From: Ferrimonas senticii DSM 18821
Lineage (GTDB): Bacteria > Pseudomonadota > Gammaproteobacteria > Enterobacterales > Shewanellaceae
Reading direction: 5' to 3'
Length of the DNA stretch: 64,000 nucleotides
NCBI RefSeq assembly: GCF_000422665.1
Contig: NZ_AUGM01000007.1
Coordinates: 62,001 to 126,000 of the forward strand
The notes under the pieces were generated by a model that was not told the origin of the DNA, did no database searches, and saw nothing but the letters and a program-made list of their open reading frames with translations. The position numbers and the translations under genes are program-made. Shown piece after piece: positions 46,541 to 55,160 of this stretch (positions are counted from its first letter, which is position 1; every line of letters starts with the position of its first letter).

Positions 46541-47676
46541 GGTGTTCCTTGCGCGGCATCGCCGGCACGTTTAACTAATTCTGGGTTGAAGCTAAGCCGG
46601 TAGATCCGGCCGTGATGATCATCAGAGATCAACATACTGCCATCGGCGTGGGGCAAAAATGCCACCGGTCGCGCCAACGGCGTGTCGCCATCGAGCCAGC
46701 CATCCACTAAGACTTGATAGCCGCTGTTGGCTGTGCCATCGAAGGTTAATGCGCTGATGCGATAACCGACCTTGCTAGAGCGGTTCCAACTGCCGTGTTC
46801 AGCAATCAACAGCGCTCCCTGCCATGGTTTGGGGAACTGCGTGCCCCGATAAAATTCGACCCCCAGCGGCGCCACATGGGCCTGCAACTGGGCGATGGGA
46901 TCCACCAGCTTGCCGTTAAGCGCGGCGGGGATCTTATAGCTGGCGTCTTCCACTACCCCACCGTGCCAATAGGGATAGCCAAAGTGGCTGCCGTTCACCT
47001 CTACCCGATTGATTTCACAAGGCGGCAGATCGTCGCCCATCATGTCGGCGCCGTTGTCGCTAAACACCAACTTACCGTCGCTGTCGAAATCAAAACCGAC
47101 CGAGTTACGCACCCCTTGGGCCAATAGCTCGCGCTCACCGGACGCTAAATCGATGGCGTAGATGCTGTTGTAAGGCAGCGGCTCATCGCACACATTGCAC
47201 GGCGCGCCAATCGGCACTATCAAGCGCCCGTCAGGCGCGAAGCGAATAAACTTCCAGCCATGGTGGCGATCGCTGGGCAGATCGTCGTACACCACGGCTG
47301 GATCGCTGCCGGGCTTGCTCAGATCAAACCGCAGGATCTGATTAACCGCCGCTACATACAACTGGTTGTCTTTAACTGCTAGGCCACTGGGCATGTTGAG
47401 ATCGCTGGCCAAGATGGTGACCGTTTCTGGGTGGCCGTTTTGATCGCGATCGTAGACCGCATAAACCTTGCCTTCACGACGACTGCCAACCAATAAAGTA
47501 CCGTTGGGCCCCCACGCCATCTGCCGCGCATTGGCAACGCCATCGACGTACAGCTCTAAGCTAAAGCCCGGCGGCAAATGCGCTTGAGTTACCGCCTGCG
47601 GCAGCTCTTTTGCCACAGCAGTCGCGCTTAAACCTAAGCCAACCGCCACTGCCCACAACGCATTCCATCGCGTCAT
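46537..47676 (-). CDS. PQQ-type sugar / sorbosone dehydrogenase-like beta-propeller
   Basis: A 379-residue exported protein. Signal peptide at 1-22 ([22 protein letters not shown]), then a six-bladed propeller of the glucose/sorbosone dehydrogenase family: [40 protein letters not shown], ...[33 protein letters not shown] and [15 protein letters not shown] binding and the oxidation of a sugar or aldehyde in the periplasm follow from the family; the substrate is unknown. [10 protein letters not shown] segment may form a disulfide. It lies between parE and parC and is coupled to parC through ATGA. Confidence 0.85.
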   Translation of the reverse strand: MTRWNALWAVAVGLGLSATAVAKELPQAVTQAHLPPGFSLELYVDGVANARQMAWGPNGTLLVGSRREGKVYAVYDRDQNGHPETVTILASDLNMPSGLAVKDNQLYVAAVNQILRFDLSKPGSDPAVVYDDLPSDRHHGWKFIRFAPDGRLIVPIGAPCNVCDEPLPYNSIYAIDLASGERELLAQGVRNSVGFDFDSDGKLVFSDNGADMMGDDLPPCEINRVEVNGSHFGYPYWHGGVVEDASYKIPAALNGKLVDPIAQLQAHVAPLGVEFYRGTQFPKPWQGALLIAEHGSWNRSSKVGYRISALTFDGTANSGYQVLVDGWLDGDTPLARPVAFLPHADGSMLISDDHHGRIYRLSFNPELVKRAGDAAQGTP

Positions 47677-47729
47677 AACTCACCTCATCAACAGTAGAGG
47701 GTGCCGAAGCACCGAAACGGCGGCGTGGC

Positions 47730-49619
47730 TTAGTCGAGTTGCGCCATATCGCCGTTGCTTTCCAACCAGCTCTTGCGATCGCCGGCGCGTTTTTTGGCCA
47801 GCAGCATATCCATCAACGCCAAGGTTGCTTCGCCATCGTCGATGGTCAGCTGCACCAAACGGCGGGTATTCGGATCCATGGTGGTTTCCCGCAACTGGCC
47901 CGGGTTCATCTCACCCAGACCTTTAAATCGAGTCACCTGTACCTTGCCGCGTTTTTTCTCTTTTTCGATGCGATCGAGGATCCCCTGACGCTCGCTGTCA
48001 TCCAGCGCGTAGTAGACCTCTTTACCGATATCGATACGGAACAGCGGCGGCATCGCCACGTAGATGTGGCCCAGCTCAACCAACTTGCGGAAGTGGCGCA
48101 TAAACAGCGCACACAGCAAGGTGGCGATGTGCAAACCGTCGGAATCGGCATCCGCCAGGATACAGATCTTGCCGTAACGCAGGCCGGAGATATCCTCAGA
48201 ATCCGGATCGCAGCCGATCGCCACCGAGATGTCATGCACCTCTTGCGACGCCAATACCTGCGAGGCATCCACCTCCCAAGTATTCAGGATCTTCCCGCGC
48301 AGCGGCATGATCGCTTGAAACTCTTTGTCGCGCGCCTGTTTGGCGCTGCCGCCGGCAGAGTCACCCTCCACCAAGAACAGCTCGCCGCGGCTGGCATCGG
48401 CACCGGCACAATCGGTCAGTTTGCCCGGCAGCGCTGGGCCTGAGGTAACTCGCTTACGGGCCACCTTTTTGGCTTTGCGCAGACGGCTTTGGGCGTTACT
48501 GATGCACAGTTCCGCCAACAGCTCTGCCTGTTCGGTATGCTCGTTAAGCCACAAACTGAAGGCGTCACGCACCACCCCAGACACAAACGCGCTGGCCTGA
48601 CGGGAAGACAAGCGTTCTTTGGTCTGGCCGGAGAACTGCGGATCCTGCATCTTGGTCGACAGCACGTACGCGGCTTTATCCCAGATATCTTCTGGCCCCA
48701 ACTTAACGCCACGAGGCAGCAAGTTACGGAACTCACAGAATTCGCGCATCGCCTCCAGCAGGCCCTGACGGAAACCGTTAACGTGAGTACCGCCTTGGGC
48801 GGTTGGGATCAGGTTGACGTAGCTTTCGCTGATGCTGTCGCCGCCCTCTGGCTGCCACAGTACCGCCCAATCCACCGCTTCGGTGTTGCTGTTAAAGCTG
48901 CCGATAAACGGCTGTTCAGGCAGGCACGGCCACTCTTTGACCGCCTCCATCAAGTAATCTTTGAGACCGGCTTCAAAGTGCCATTCGTAGCGTTCGCCAT
49001 TAACTTTGTTATCAAATCGTACCCGCAGCCCCGGGCACAATACCGCCTTGGCGCGCAGATCGTGGATCAGTCGTGAGGCCGAAAAATTAGCGGAATCGAA
49101 ATATTTGGCGTCTGGCCAAAAATGAACGCTGGTGCCGGTATTGCGCTTGCCTACGCTGCCGGTAATTTCCAGCTCTGAGACCTTTTCGCCATTTTCAAAG
49201 GCGATCTCGTGCATCTGGCCATCGCGGCGAACCTTAATTTCAACCCGCTTCGACAGCGCGTTTACTACCGAGATCCCCACCCCGTGCAAACCACCAGAGA
49301 ACTGGTAGTTGTCATTAGAGAACTTGCCGCCAGCGTGCAGTCGAGTCAGGATCAACTCGACCCCAGAAATGCCCTCTTCTGGGTGGATATCCACCGGCAT
49401 ACCACGGCCGTTATCAATCACCTCCAGCGATTGGTCCTTATGCAAAATCACCTGAATGTCATCGGCGTGACCGGCCAAGGCTTCATCGACACTGTTGTCG
49501 ATAACTTCTTGACCAAGGTGGTTAGGACGACTGGTTTCGGTGTACATCCCCGGCCGTTTTTGTACCGGTTCTAGGCCACTGAGAACCTCAATCGAGTTCG
49601 AGGTGTATTGATTACTCAT
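47730..49619 (-). CDS. parE: DNA topoisomerase IV subunit B
   Basis: A 629-residue ATPase subunit of topoisomerase IV. GHKL motifs are VIDNSVDEALAGH, IDNGRGMPVDIHPEEG and FSGGLHGVGISVVNALS; the TOPRIM motifs are FLVEGDSAGGSAKQARD (~410) and ADADSDGLHI. The start MSNQYTSNSIEVL at 49619 aligns with the family and has GGAATC upstream; an ATG four codons earlier is less likely. Closely similar to E. coli ParE throughout. Confidence 0.97.
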   Translation of the reverse strand: MSNQYTSNSIEVLSGLEPVQKRPGMYTETSRPNHLGQEVIDNSVDEALAGHADDIQVILHKDQSLEVIDNGRGMPVDIHPEEGISGVELILTRLHAGGKFSNDNYQFSGGLHGVGISVVNALSKRVEIKVRRDGQMHEIAFENGEKVSELEITGSVGKRNTGTSVHFWPDAKYFDSANFSASRLIHDLRAKAVLCPGLRVRFDNKVNGERYEWHFEAGLKDYLMEAVKEWPCLPEQPFIGSFNSNTEAVDWAVLWQPEGGDSISESYVNLIPTAQGGTHVNGFRQGLLEAMREFCEFRNLLPRGVKLGPEDIWDKAAYVLSTKMQDPQFSGQTKERLSSRQASAFVSGVVRDAFSLWLNEHTEQAELLAELCISNAQSRLRKAKKVARKRVTSGPALPGKLTDCAGADASRGELFLVEGDSAGGSAKQARDKEFQAIMPLRGKILNTWEVDASQVLASQEVHDISVAIGCDPDSEDISGLRYGKICILADADSDGLHIATLLCALFMRHFRKLVELGHIYVAMPPLFRIDIGKEVYYALDDSERQGILDRIEKEKKRGKVQVTRFKGLGEMNPGQLRETTMDPNTRRLVQLTIDDGEATLALMDMLLAKKRAGDRKSWLESNGDMAQLD

Positions 49620-49667
49620 CAACGATTCCAAAAATCAGGGTTAAGCGCATTGCGCCGTGATCCGCCC

Positions 49668-50264
49668 TTAGGCCAGATCCAAAAATGCAAAGGCTGCGGG
49701 CAGTTGTTGCTCGAAGCCGATAAAACTGTGGTCGCCGTTTGGCTCAATATGTAACTGGCACAATTGGTAGTGTGCCAACGCCAAGCGATAGTCTAGGACC
49801 TCGTCGCCAGCTTGCAGTAGCACCCGATAAGCCGCCGGATAACGAAGTCGCTCAATATGGTATTGATGCAACTGGTCGATCTGCTCGGCGGTCAGAGTAA
49901 AGTGCTGATCAGTATACGGGTTGTGATGCTCACCAATCAGCAGTGGCTTCAACACCCAAGGCGTTACCGCCGGATTGATCAGCACCGCCGACATCAGCGT
50001 GTCCGGATACTTGGGCTGCAACGTCTCAATCAGATAGGTCGCTAAAAATCCGCCCATGGAACTGCCGATGATCCGCAGCGGTTCCCCCACGGCGGCAGCA
50101 CTTTCAGCAATCGGTAAGATCTGCGCGACAGCCTCGGCCGGGGTGTTGGCCAGTTGTGGCATCGCGTATGGCACCTCGGCGCAGTGCTGACGCAGATAAG
50201 CCAAGGTTTGTTGTGCTTTGGCGGAATTGGGACTGCTATTGAAGCCGTGTAGGTAGAGAAGCAT
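49668..50264 (-). CDS. yqiA: YqiA family esterase
   Basis: A 198-residue alpha/beta-hydrolase. It starts MLLYLHGFNSSPNSAKAQ, with the nucleophile elbow GSSMGGF (~67-73). The acid is probably in GDEVLDY (~153-159), and the histidine in NGDHSFIGFE (~177-186). E. coli YqiA acts as an esterase on short acyl substrates. Part of the nudF-yqiB-cpdA-yqiA-parE order seen in E. coli. Confidence 0.92.
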   Translation of the reverse strand: MLLYLHGFNSSPNSAKAQQTLAYLRQHCAEVPYAMPQLANTPAEAVAQILPIAESAAAVGEPLRIIGSSMGGFLATYLIETLQPKYPDTLMSAVLINPAVTPWVLKPLLIGEHHNPYTDQHFTLTAEQIDQLHQYHIERLRYPAAYRVLLQAGDEVLDYRLALAHYQLCQLHIEPNGDHSFIGFEQQLPAAFAFLDLA

Positions 50265-50305
50265 AGTGTCAGCGTCTGATTAATACTTGAGCGCTGATAC
50301 CTTAC

Positions 50306-51133
50306 CTAATATCCGGTGGCGCTGCTATCGGCAATAAATTTACCATCTTTCAGACGTTTAACCTCAGTATCAAAGGTGCCATCTGGGTATAAACGCAGCA
50401 ATCGGTAGCCGGGTTGCAGCTTATCCAAGACAAAATTGGTCTGCTTCGGCTTAAATTGGATGCTGGTGGACGGTACCGCCAGCAGTCGAATGTGCTGATG
50501 GTACAGATCCATCTGCTGGTGCACATGCCCCCACAGTACAGCTTTAACCTGCGGATGCAGCGCCAACATCGCCAGCAGCTGGTTGCCATTGGCCAGACAA
50601 TGTTGGTCTAGCCAGACGCATTCGGTAAGCACCGGATTGTGGTGCAGTGCCACCACCGTTGGCATCTCACCGAACTGTTGTAGCATCCGCCCCAACCAAT
50701 CCAACTCGTTGTCGCTTAGGTGGCCACTAGGGCGCCCCGCTACCGTCGAGTCGAGCAGCAAAATCTGCCAGTTGCCTGCGACCACCCGGCGGCCGTAATG
50801 GACTTTGTCACCAGCAAACGCCTGCTGCATCGAGTGCGGCTTGTCGTGGTTGCCCGGCAACACAAAAGTGGGTACCGGCAGAGTGGTCATCATCTGCTCA
50901 AACAACCGATAGGTGCTGTCTTGATGATCTTGGCTAATGTCACCGGTAGCCAGCACCGCATTGAGTTCCCGTTCATTTTGAATAACATTCAAAATTTCCG
51001 TCAGGCTAGCGTGCGGGTTTATCCCCAAAAACACACTATCAACATCAGTGAACAGATGCGGATCGCTTAATTGCGCCAACACCACACTGCCATTATTTGT
51101 TGATATTGATAGGGTTTCGCTTTGCTGACTCAA
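50306..51133 (-). CDS. cpdA: 3',5'-cyclic AMP phosphodiesterase
   Basis: A 275-residue metallophosphoesterase that hydrolyses cAMP and so tunes CRP regulation. All class III motifs are present: LSDPHLF (~22-28), ATGDISQD (~61-68), PGNHDKP (~93), LHHNP (~165) and GHVHQQ (~206). The length matches E. coli CpdA. Its ATG overlaps the yqiB stop by 4 bp. Confidence 0.95.
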   Translation of the reverse strand: MSQQSETLSISTNNGSVVLAQLSDPHLFTDVDSVFLGINPHASLTEILNVIQNERELNAVLATGDISQDHQDSTYRLFEQMMTTLPVPTFVLPGNHDKPHSMQQAFAGDKVHYGRRVVAGNWQILLLDSTVAGRPSGHLSDNELDWLGRMLQQFGEMPTVVALHHNPVLTECVWLDQHCLANGNQLLAMLALHPQVKAVLWGHVHQQMDLYHQHIRLLAVPSTSIQFKPKQTNFVLDKLQPGYRLLRLYPDGTFDTEVKRLKDGKFIADSSATGY

Positions 51134-51594
51134 GGGTTGTGGCTCTCCGCCCGATGGTTAATTAAACGCCATTGATGACGCTGAAACTGCTCTAATAGCT
51201 CGGTTGCAAATAGGTTAACCTGAAACTTTTCATCACGCTGCACCATGGCGTCATTTGGGTAGGAATAAACCGGAAGAAATCTTGAAAACTGCTGCCCAGT
51301 TAACACTTCTGCCACCTGCGCGTCATGGTAGATTCGCAGTTGGATCTGCGGCAGCGGCCAACTTGGCAGGCTGCGGTCTTCGCGGCTTAATAGTACCGTT
51401 TCGGTGTATTTGGTTTGTTCGGTCAGGGTTAACTTTAACTGCAGCGGCTGGCTTTGATGGCGCCAGTGAAACACGCGTTGCTCGCCCTGCTGACGCCGCG
51501 CTTGGGTTAACAACCATTGCAACGAGCGGTAGTTGCGAGCGTACAGCGCCATCAACTTAGGCAAGTTCGGGGCGTAGCGACGGCGAGCATTCAT
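51130..51594 (-). CDS. yqiB: DUF1249 family protein YqiB
   Basis: A 154-residue protein that starts MNARRRYAPNLPKLMALYARN and ends with an NLFATELLEQF block; this is the YqiB (DUF1249) family, of unknown function. The ATG overlaps the nudF stop (ATGA), so it is coupled to nudF upstream and to cpdA downstream. Frames extending to 51621 lie within nudF and are not needed. Confidence 0.9.
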   Translation of the reverse strand: MNARRRYAPNLPKLMALYARNYRSLQWLLTQARRQQGEQRVFHWRHQSQPLQLKLTLTEQTKYTETVLLSREDRSLPSWPLPQIQLRIYHDAQVAEVLTGQQFSRFLPVYSYPNDAMVQRDEKFQVNLFATELLEQFQRHQWRLINHRAESHNP

Positions 51595-52205
51595 AGTCGC
51601 AGATAGTGCAGCGCCAGCCACTGCAACCCCAAGATGGTCGGGGCGTTGTCGATGGCGCCTTGCTCCAACAGTTGCAGCGCCTGTTCGCGGCTAACGATGT
51701 GGCGACGAATGTCTTCGTTTTCACTGCCAAGACCAAAGACCTGCATCTGCTGCTGATCCTGCGGCAGCTCCACCAACGCCAAAAACAGGGTGTGACGTTC
51801 GCTGCAACCGCCGGGGCTGGGTAAATAACTGCAAATTTGCTTGAGCGATTGCGCGGTTAAGCCCGATTCTTCCAGCAGTTCTCGCTGTGCCACCTCGGCT
51901 GGGGTTTCACCCGCTTCAACAATCCCGGCCACCAGCTCTAACTGCCAAGGGTTGGCGGCGGTGCGCAGCGCTGGAATGCGAATTTGTTCCACCAGAACGA
52001 GTTTGTCTTGCTGTCGGTCATAGGCCAGCACCACCACCGCATCCCCTCGCTCAAATACCTCGCGGGTGGTGCTGGGGCTGATGCCACCAGCAAACAGCGG
52101 ATGGCGAAAGGTGACCTTATCAAGGCGAAAAAAACCTTGAAATGCGGTCTCGATTTTATCAATCAAAACGTCATTACGATTGAATTTATGCGGGAATTGG
52201 TCCAT
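51591..52205 (-). CDS. nudF: ADP-ribose pyrophosphatase
   Basis: A 204-residue Nudix hydrolase that splits ADP-ribose and similar sugar nucleotides. The Nudix box G-x5-E-x7-RE-x2-EE-x-G is exact in GIVEAGETPAEVAQRELL then EESG (~94-115). The N-terminal dimerisation part, starting MDQFPHKFNRNDVLIDKIE, matches the NudF subgroup. First gene of nudF-yqiB-cpdA, divergent from tolC. Confidence 0.95.
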   Translation of the reverse strand: MDQFPHKFNRNDVLIDKIETAFQGFFRLDKVTFRHPLFAGGISPSTTREVFERGDAVVVLAYDRQQDKLVLVEQIRIPALRTAANPWQLELVAGIVEAGETPAEVAQRELLEESGLTAQSLKQICSYLPSPGGCSERHTLFLALVELPQDQQQMQVFGLGSENEDIRRHIVSREQALQLLEQGAIDNAPTILGLQWLALHYLRL

Positions 52206-52401
52206 TAAATATCCGCCTTCAAGTCTGCTTTCGATAAGCAGATCAGAGTACTATGTTACAATTAGGCGTTGTACTGAGAGCCATCAATTGGCCACTATTC
52301 CAGTCTATGCCACCCCTGTCAGCACCGCTCGGGGACACTTAATTTTCATTCAAGCTTTGCCATAGTCGGGCGAAGCTACCGTTTTCGACTAAGGAAGATT
52401 A

Positions 52402-53700
52402 ATGAACTTCAAATTGCGTTCCGTCTGCCTAGCGTTAGGTCTATCGCTGACCGGCGCGGCCCAAGCCGACGACCTAATGCAGATCTACCAATTGGCGCTG
52501 ACTAAAGATCCACAGTTGTTGCAGGCCGATTCCGCGCGCACCGCCGCTTACGAACGCATTGGCCAGAGCCGTGCCAGCTTGTTGCCACAGGTTAATGCCA
52601 GTATCGGTTACAGCAATGTGATTGACAGCGAAATCCGTCCAGAAACCGATTCCGCTACCGCAGGCATTACGTTAAGTCAGTCGATCTACGATCACAGCAA
52701 CTACCTGAATCTGGATATCGTTAAGCAATCTGCTGCACAAGCTGAACTGCGTTTTGAACAAGCCAAACAAGGACTGATTGTTCGCGTTGCCAATGCCTAC
52801 TTTGATGTGTTGTCGGCACAAGACCAGTTAGAGTTTCAACAAGCCAATAAGCGCGCTATCGAGCGTCAGCTAGAGCAGACCAAACAACGTTTTGCGGTCG
52901 GCCTAACCGCCATCACTGACGTGCATGAAGCTCAGGCACAATATGATTTGGCGACCGCCAATGAGATCACCGCGCAGAATACCGTTGAGAACAATCTGGA
53001 GGCGTTGCGGGAGATCACCGGCATGGCGCACCAACAACTGAGCACACTGGATACCAATCGCTTTAGCCCATCCAAACCAGTGCCAGCAACTCATGAACAG
53101 TGGCAAGCGTTGGCGGAGCAATCCTCAATCACCCTACTGGTAGAGAAACTGAGTGTGGATATCGCCAAACAGCAGATCGATCTGGCACGCACCGGCCATC
53201 TGCCATCCATCAGTTTTAACGCCGGTTATAACGACACTTTTGCCGGTTCAACCACCCAAGAGGGCAACGACGCCAATATCGGCATCACCGCTTCGGTACC
53301 ACTGTTCTCTGGTTTCCGTGTTACCGGTGCAGTGAATGAAGCGAAAGCCAACTTCGTCACCGCCCAGCAAAGCTTGGAAGAGAATCACCGTAGCGTCGTG
53401 CGCAGCACTCGCGCTAACCTCAACAACGTTAATGCCTCACTGAGCTCGATTCGCGCCTTCGAGCAATCAGTGATCTCCGCTGAAAGCGCATTGAAGGCTA
53501 CTGAAGCGGGCTTTGAAGTGGGTACTCGTACCATCGTTGATGTGCTGAACTCGACCCAGCAACTGTTTAGCGCTAAGCAAAATCTATCCAGCGCGCGCTA
53601 CGGTTACATCAATGCGGTACTGGCGCTGAAACAAGCCGCTGGCACCCTGAACGATGCCGATCTGGAGATGATCAACCAAGGCTTGGCTGCGGCAAAATAG
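52402..53700 (+). CDS. tolC: Outer membrane efflux channel TolC
   Basis: A 432-residue trimeric outer-membrane channel. Signal peptide MNFKLRSVCLALGLSLTGAA with cleavage after QA; mature start DDLMQIYQLALTKDPQLLQA. Two structural repeats of long helices and strands follow (QVNASIGYSNV, ATSI-type turn in VGLTAITDVHEAQAQYDLA at ~165, VGTRTIVDVLNSTQQLF at ~375). AGGAAG lies seven bases before the ATG. It serves drug efflux and type I secretion. Divergent from nudF, as in E. coli. Confidence 0.95.
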   Translation: MNFKLRSVCLALGLSLTGAAQADDLMQIYQLALTKDPQLLQADSARTAAYERIGQSRASLLPQVNASIGYSNVIDSEIRPETDSATAGITLSQSIYDHSNYLNLDIVKQSAAQAELRFEQAKQGLIVRVANAYFDVLSAQDQLEFQQANKRAIERQLEQTKQRFAVGLTAITDVHEAQAQYDLATANEITAQNTVENNLEALREITGMAHQQLSTLDTNRFSPSKPVPATHEQWQALAEQSSITLLVEKLSVDIAKQQIDLARTGHLPSISFNAGYNDTFAGSTTQEGNDANIGITASVPLFSGFRVTGAVNEAKANFVTAQQSLEENHRSVVRSTRANLNNVNASLSSIRAFEQSVISAESALKATEAGFEVGTRTIVDVLNSTQQLFSAKQNLSSARYGYINAVLALKQAAGTLNDADLEMINQGLAAAK

Positions 53701-53726
53701 GTCGATTGCCAAACCTGGATATACAC

Positions 53727-53760
53727 AAAGCCCGCCAATTGGCGGGCTTTCGTTGTTTTT
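53727..53760. terminator. Terminator of tolC
   Basis: Stem AAAGCCCGCC...GGCGGGCTTT with a four-base loop, followed by a T-rich tail ending in T5. Confidence 0.88.
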
Positions 53761-53763
53761 AGC

Positions 53764-53949
53764 TCATTCGGCGCTTGGTTGCACTGCGGTCGGCGCGCTC
53801 TCGGCACTGGCGGTCGCAGCAGTTTCCTCTGCCAAACGGGCACGCTCCGCTTTTGAAACGTAGGCGTCGCCTTTTTTCGGCGCGTTTTTGGCGCGTTGAC
53901 GCTTCGCTTGCTTGAGCAGCGTCGATTTCACTTTCTTCTTGCGGTTCAC
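53764..53949 (-). CDS. DUF2986 family small basic protein
   Basis: A 61-residue protein with start VNRKKKVKSTLLKQAKRQR, then AKNAPKKGDAYVSKAERARL, matching the DUF2986 family; function unknown. The start is GTG at 53949, with AAAGGG nine bases upstream. The tail is an Ala/Thr/Ser/Glu-rich, probably disordered stretch. Small, basic and soluble, it may bind RNA, but nothing shows this. Convergent with tolC. Confidence 0.78.
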   Translation of the reverse strand: MNRKKKVKSTLLKQAKRQRAKNAPKKGDAYVSKAERARLAEETAATASAESAPTAVQPSAE

Positions 53950-54081
53950 GTTGGTTAACCCTTTCAATGCGGTTGCCCGCAGTTTGCAAATGGGTTGCCG
54001 ACAGGCGGCAACACGGTTGCAAAATTCCCTCTTTGCGGCGCACTAGACGCTATAGCTGCAGTATATCACTGGACTGACCCC

Positions 54082-54816
54082 TTAAGCCTCCACCACCGCT
54101 TGCGCATATCCGTGGTAGTGGCTCGCTAGCGATTGCGAAAACGGATCGGGATACAGATGGAACTGGCCGGTGTGCAGCGCCGCGATGATCTGCTCGGCCA
54201 CATCGCTTGGACTAACCTGCGAAGTCAGCCCTAAATCGCCCACCATATCGGTGGCAATCGGCCCTGGGTGAACGCTGAGCAGTTGCACCTTGCCCAACCA
54301 CTGTTTGCGCAGCGCTTGGGTGACCGAGTACGACGCCGCCTTAGAGGCACAGTAACTGGCAAAGCGATCGTTGCTGCGCAGTGACGCCACCGAGTTAAGC
54401 TGCACCAAGGCACCAGAGCAGGCTTGTAGCTGCGGCGCAAACGCCTGTGCCATGCGGATCAAACCATAGACGTTTACTTCCATCTGGCGCTGCAACGTGG
54501 CAATCATATCCTCTGCCAGCACCCCACAGGTTTGCGCCACCCCAGCATTATTGACCAGCAACTCAACGTCATGACACTGGCAAGCTAACTGCGCCAGCGC
54601 CGACTCTGAAGCTAAGTCCAGCGCCACCGTTTGCACCTTAACGCCAAAGCGCTGTTCCAATGCGGCAGTGCTGTGCACATCACGCACCGCCAAATACACC
54701 TTAGCCGCGCCATGGCTGACTAATGCCTCGACAATCGCTTTACCGATACCGCGATTGGCGCCGGTGACCAAGGCCACTTTGCCAGCAACGCTAAATCCTT
54801 GTGGCTCTGTTGCCAT
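54082..54816 (-). CDS. Short-chain dehydrogenase/reductase (SDR)
   Basis: A 244-residue classical SDR. The nucleotide site TGANRGIGKAIVEAL is at ~18-32, NNAGVAQ at ~87-93 and the catalytic Ser in LNSVASLRS (~136). The Y-x3-K motif is YCASKAASYSVTQAL (~149). The order fits the SDR_c family; cofactor and substrate are not determined. Single gene, divergent from nrtA with about 340 bp between them. Confidence 0.88.
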   Translation of the reverse strand: MATEPQGFSVAGKVALVTGANRGIGKAIVEALVSHGAAKVYLAVRDVHSTAALEQRFGVKVQTVALDLASESALAQLACQCHDVELLVNNAGVAQTCGVLAEDMIATLQRQMEVNVYGLIRMAQAFAPQLQACSGALVQLNSVASLRSNDRFASYCASKAASYSVTQALRKQWLGKVQLLSVHPGPIATDMVGDLGLTSQVSPSDVAEQIIAALHTGQFHLYPDPFSQSLASHYHGYAQAVVEA

Positions 54817-54958
54817 CTTTTCCTCTGCCTCAATCAGCTAATGCCAATATTGTACGCCGAGTTGACGGAATCTCCCCCCTCACAGATAGCCGCAATCGCC
54901 TCGTCCATTCACTGGTTATAAGGCACAGCAATCATCCGATACCGTCCGGCTGAAATTT

Positions 54959-54977
54959 TGGTGCAGCGGTTGCACCA
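54959..54977. promoter_or_regulatory. Perfect dyad in the nrtA upstream region
   Basis: TGGTGCA and TGCACCA face each other across five bases. It may be an operator (dyad for a dimeric regulator) or the first hairpin of the nrtA leader RNA. The arms use the bases of an NtrC site but in the opposite order, so I do not call it NtrC. Confidence 0.45.
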
Positions 54978-55100
54978 GCACGGCCCAGCGCAGTTGCAGT
55001 TTGCTCAGAGCCCTCGCCGCAAACCCATATCACTAGTGCAACCAACGCATTGGCATCGACTTTGCTGAAAGCCCTAAACAACCACCGACACGATTTCGCA

Positions 55101-55148
55101 ACTCGGCGCTACCGCGCTCCCCAAGGGGCGTCGAGTCTTTTCTTTTTT
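55101..55148 (+). promoter_or_regulatory. Leader terminator (attenuator) in front of nrtA
   Basis: ACTCGGCGC at 55101-55109 pairs fully (one G-U) with GCGTCGAGT at 55128-55136, and a CCC/GGG inner stem stacks in the loop. A tract of ten T and two C ends at 55148, one base before the AGGAGG ribosome site of nrtA. This is an intrinsic terminator placed inside the leader. Nitrate-assimilation operons in proteobacteria are often controlled by NasT/NasR antitermination at such leaders. Confidence 0.6.
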
Positions 55149-55160
55149 AGGAGGAACATC

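Noticed and set aside
54959-54977. NtrC binding site
   Set aside because: Arms are in the reverse order of the NtrC consensus (GGTGCA first, TGCACC second), so I keep it only as an unassigned dyad.
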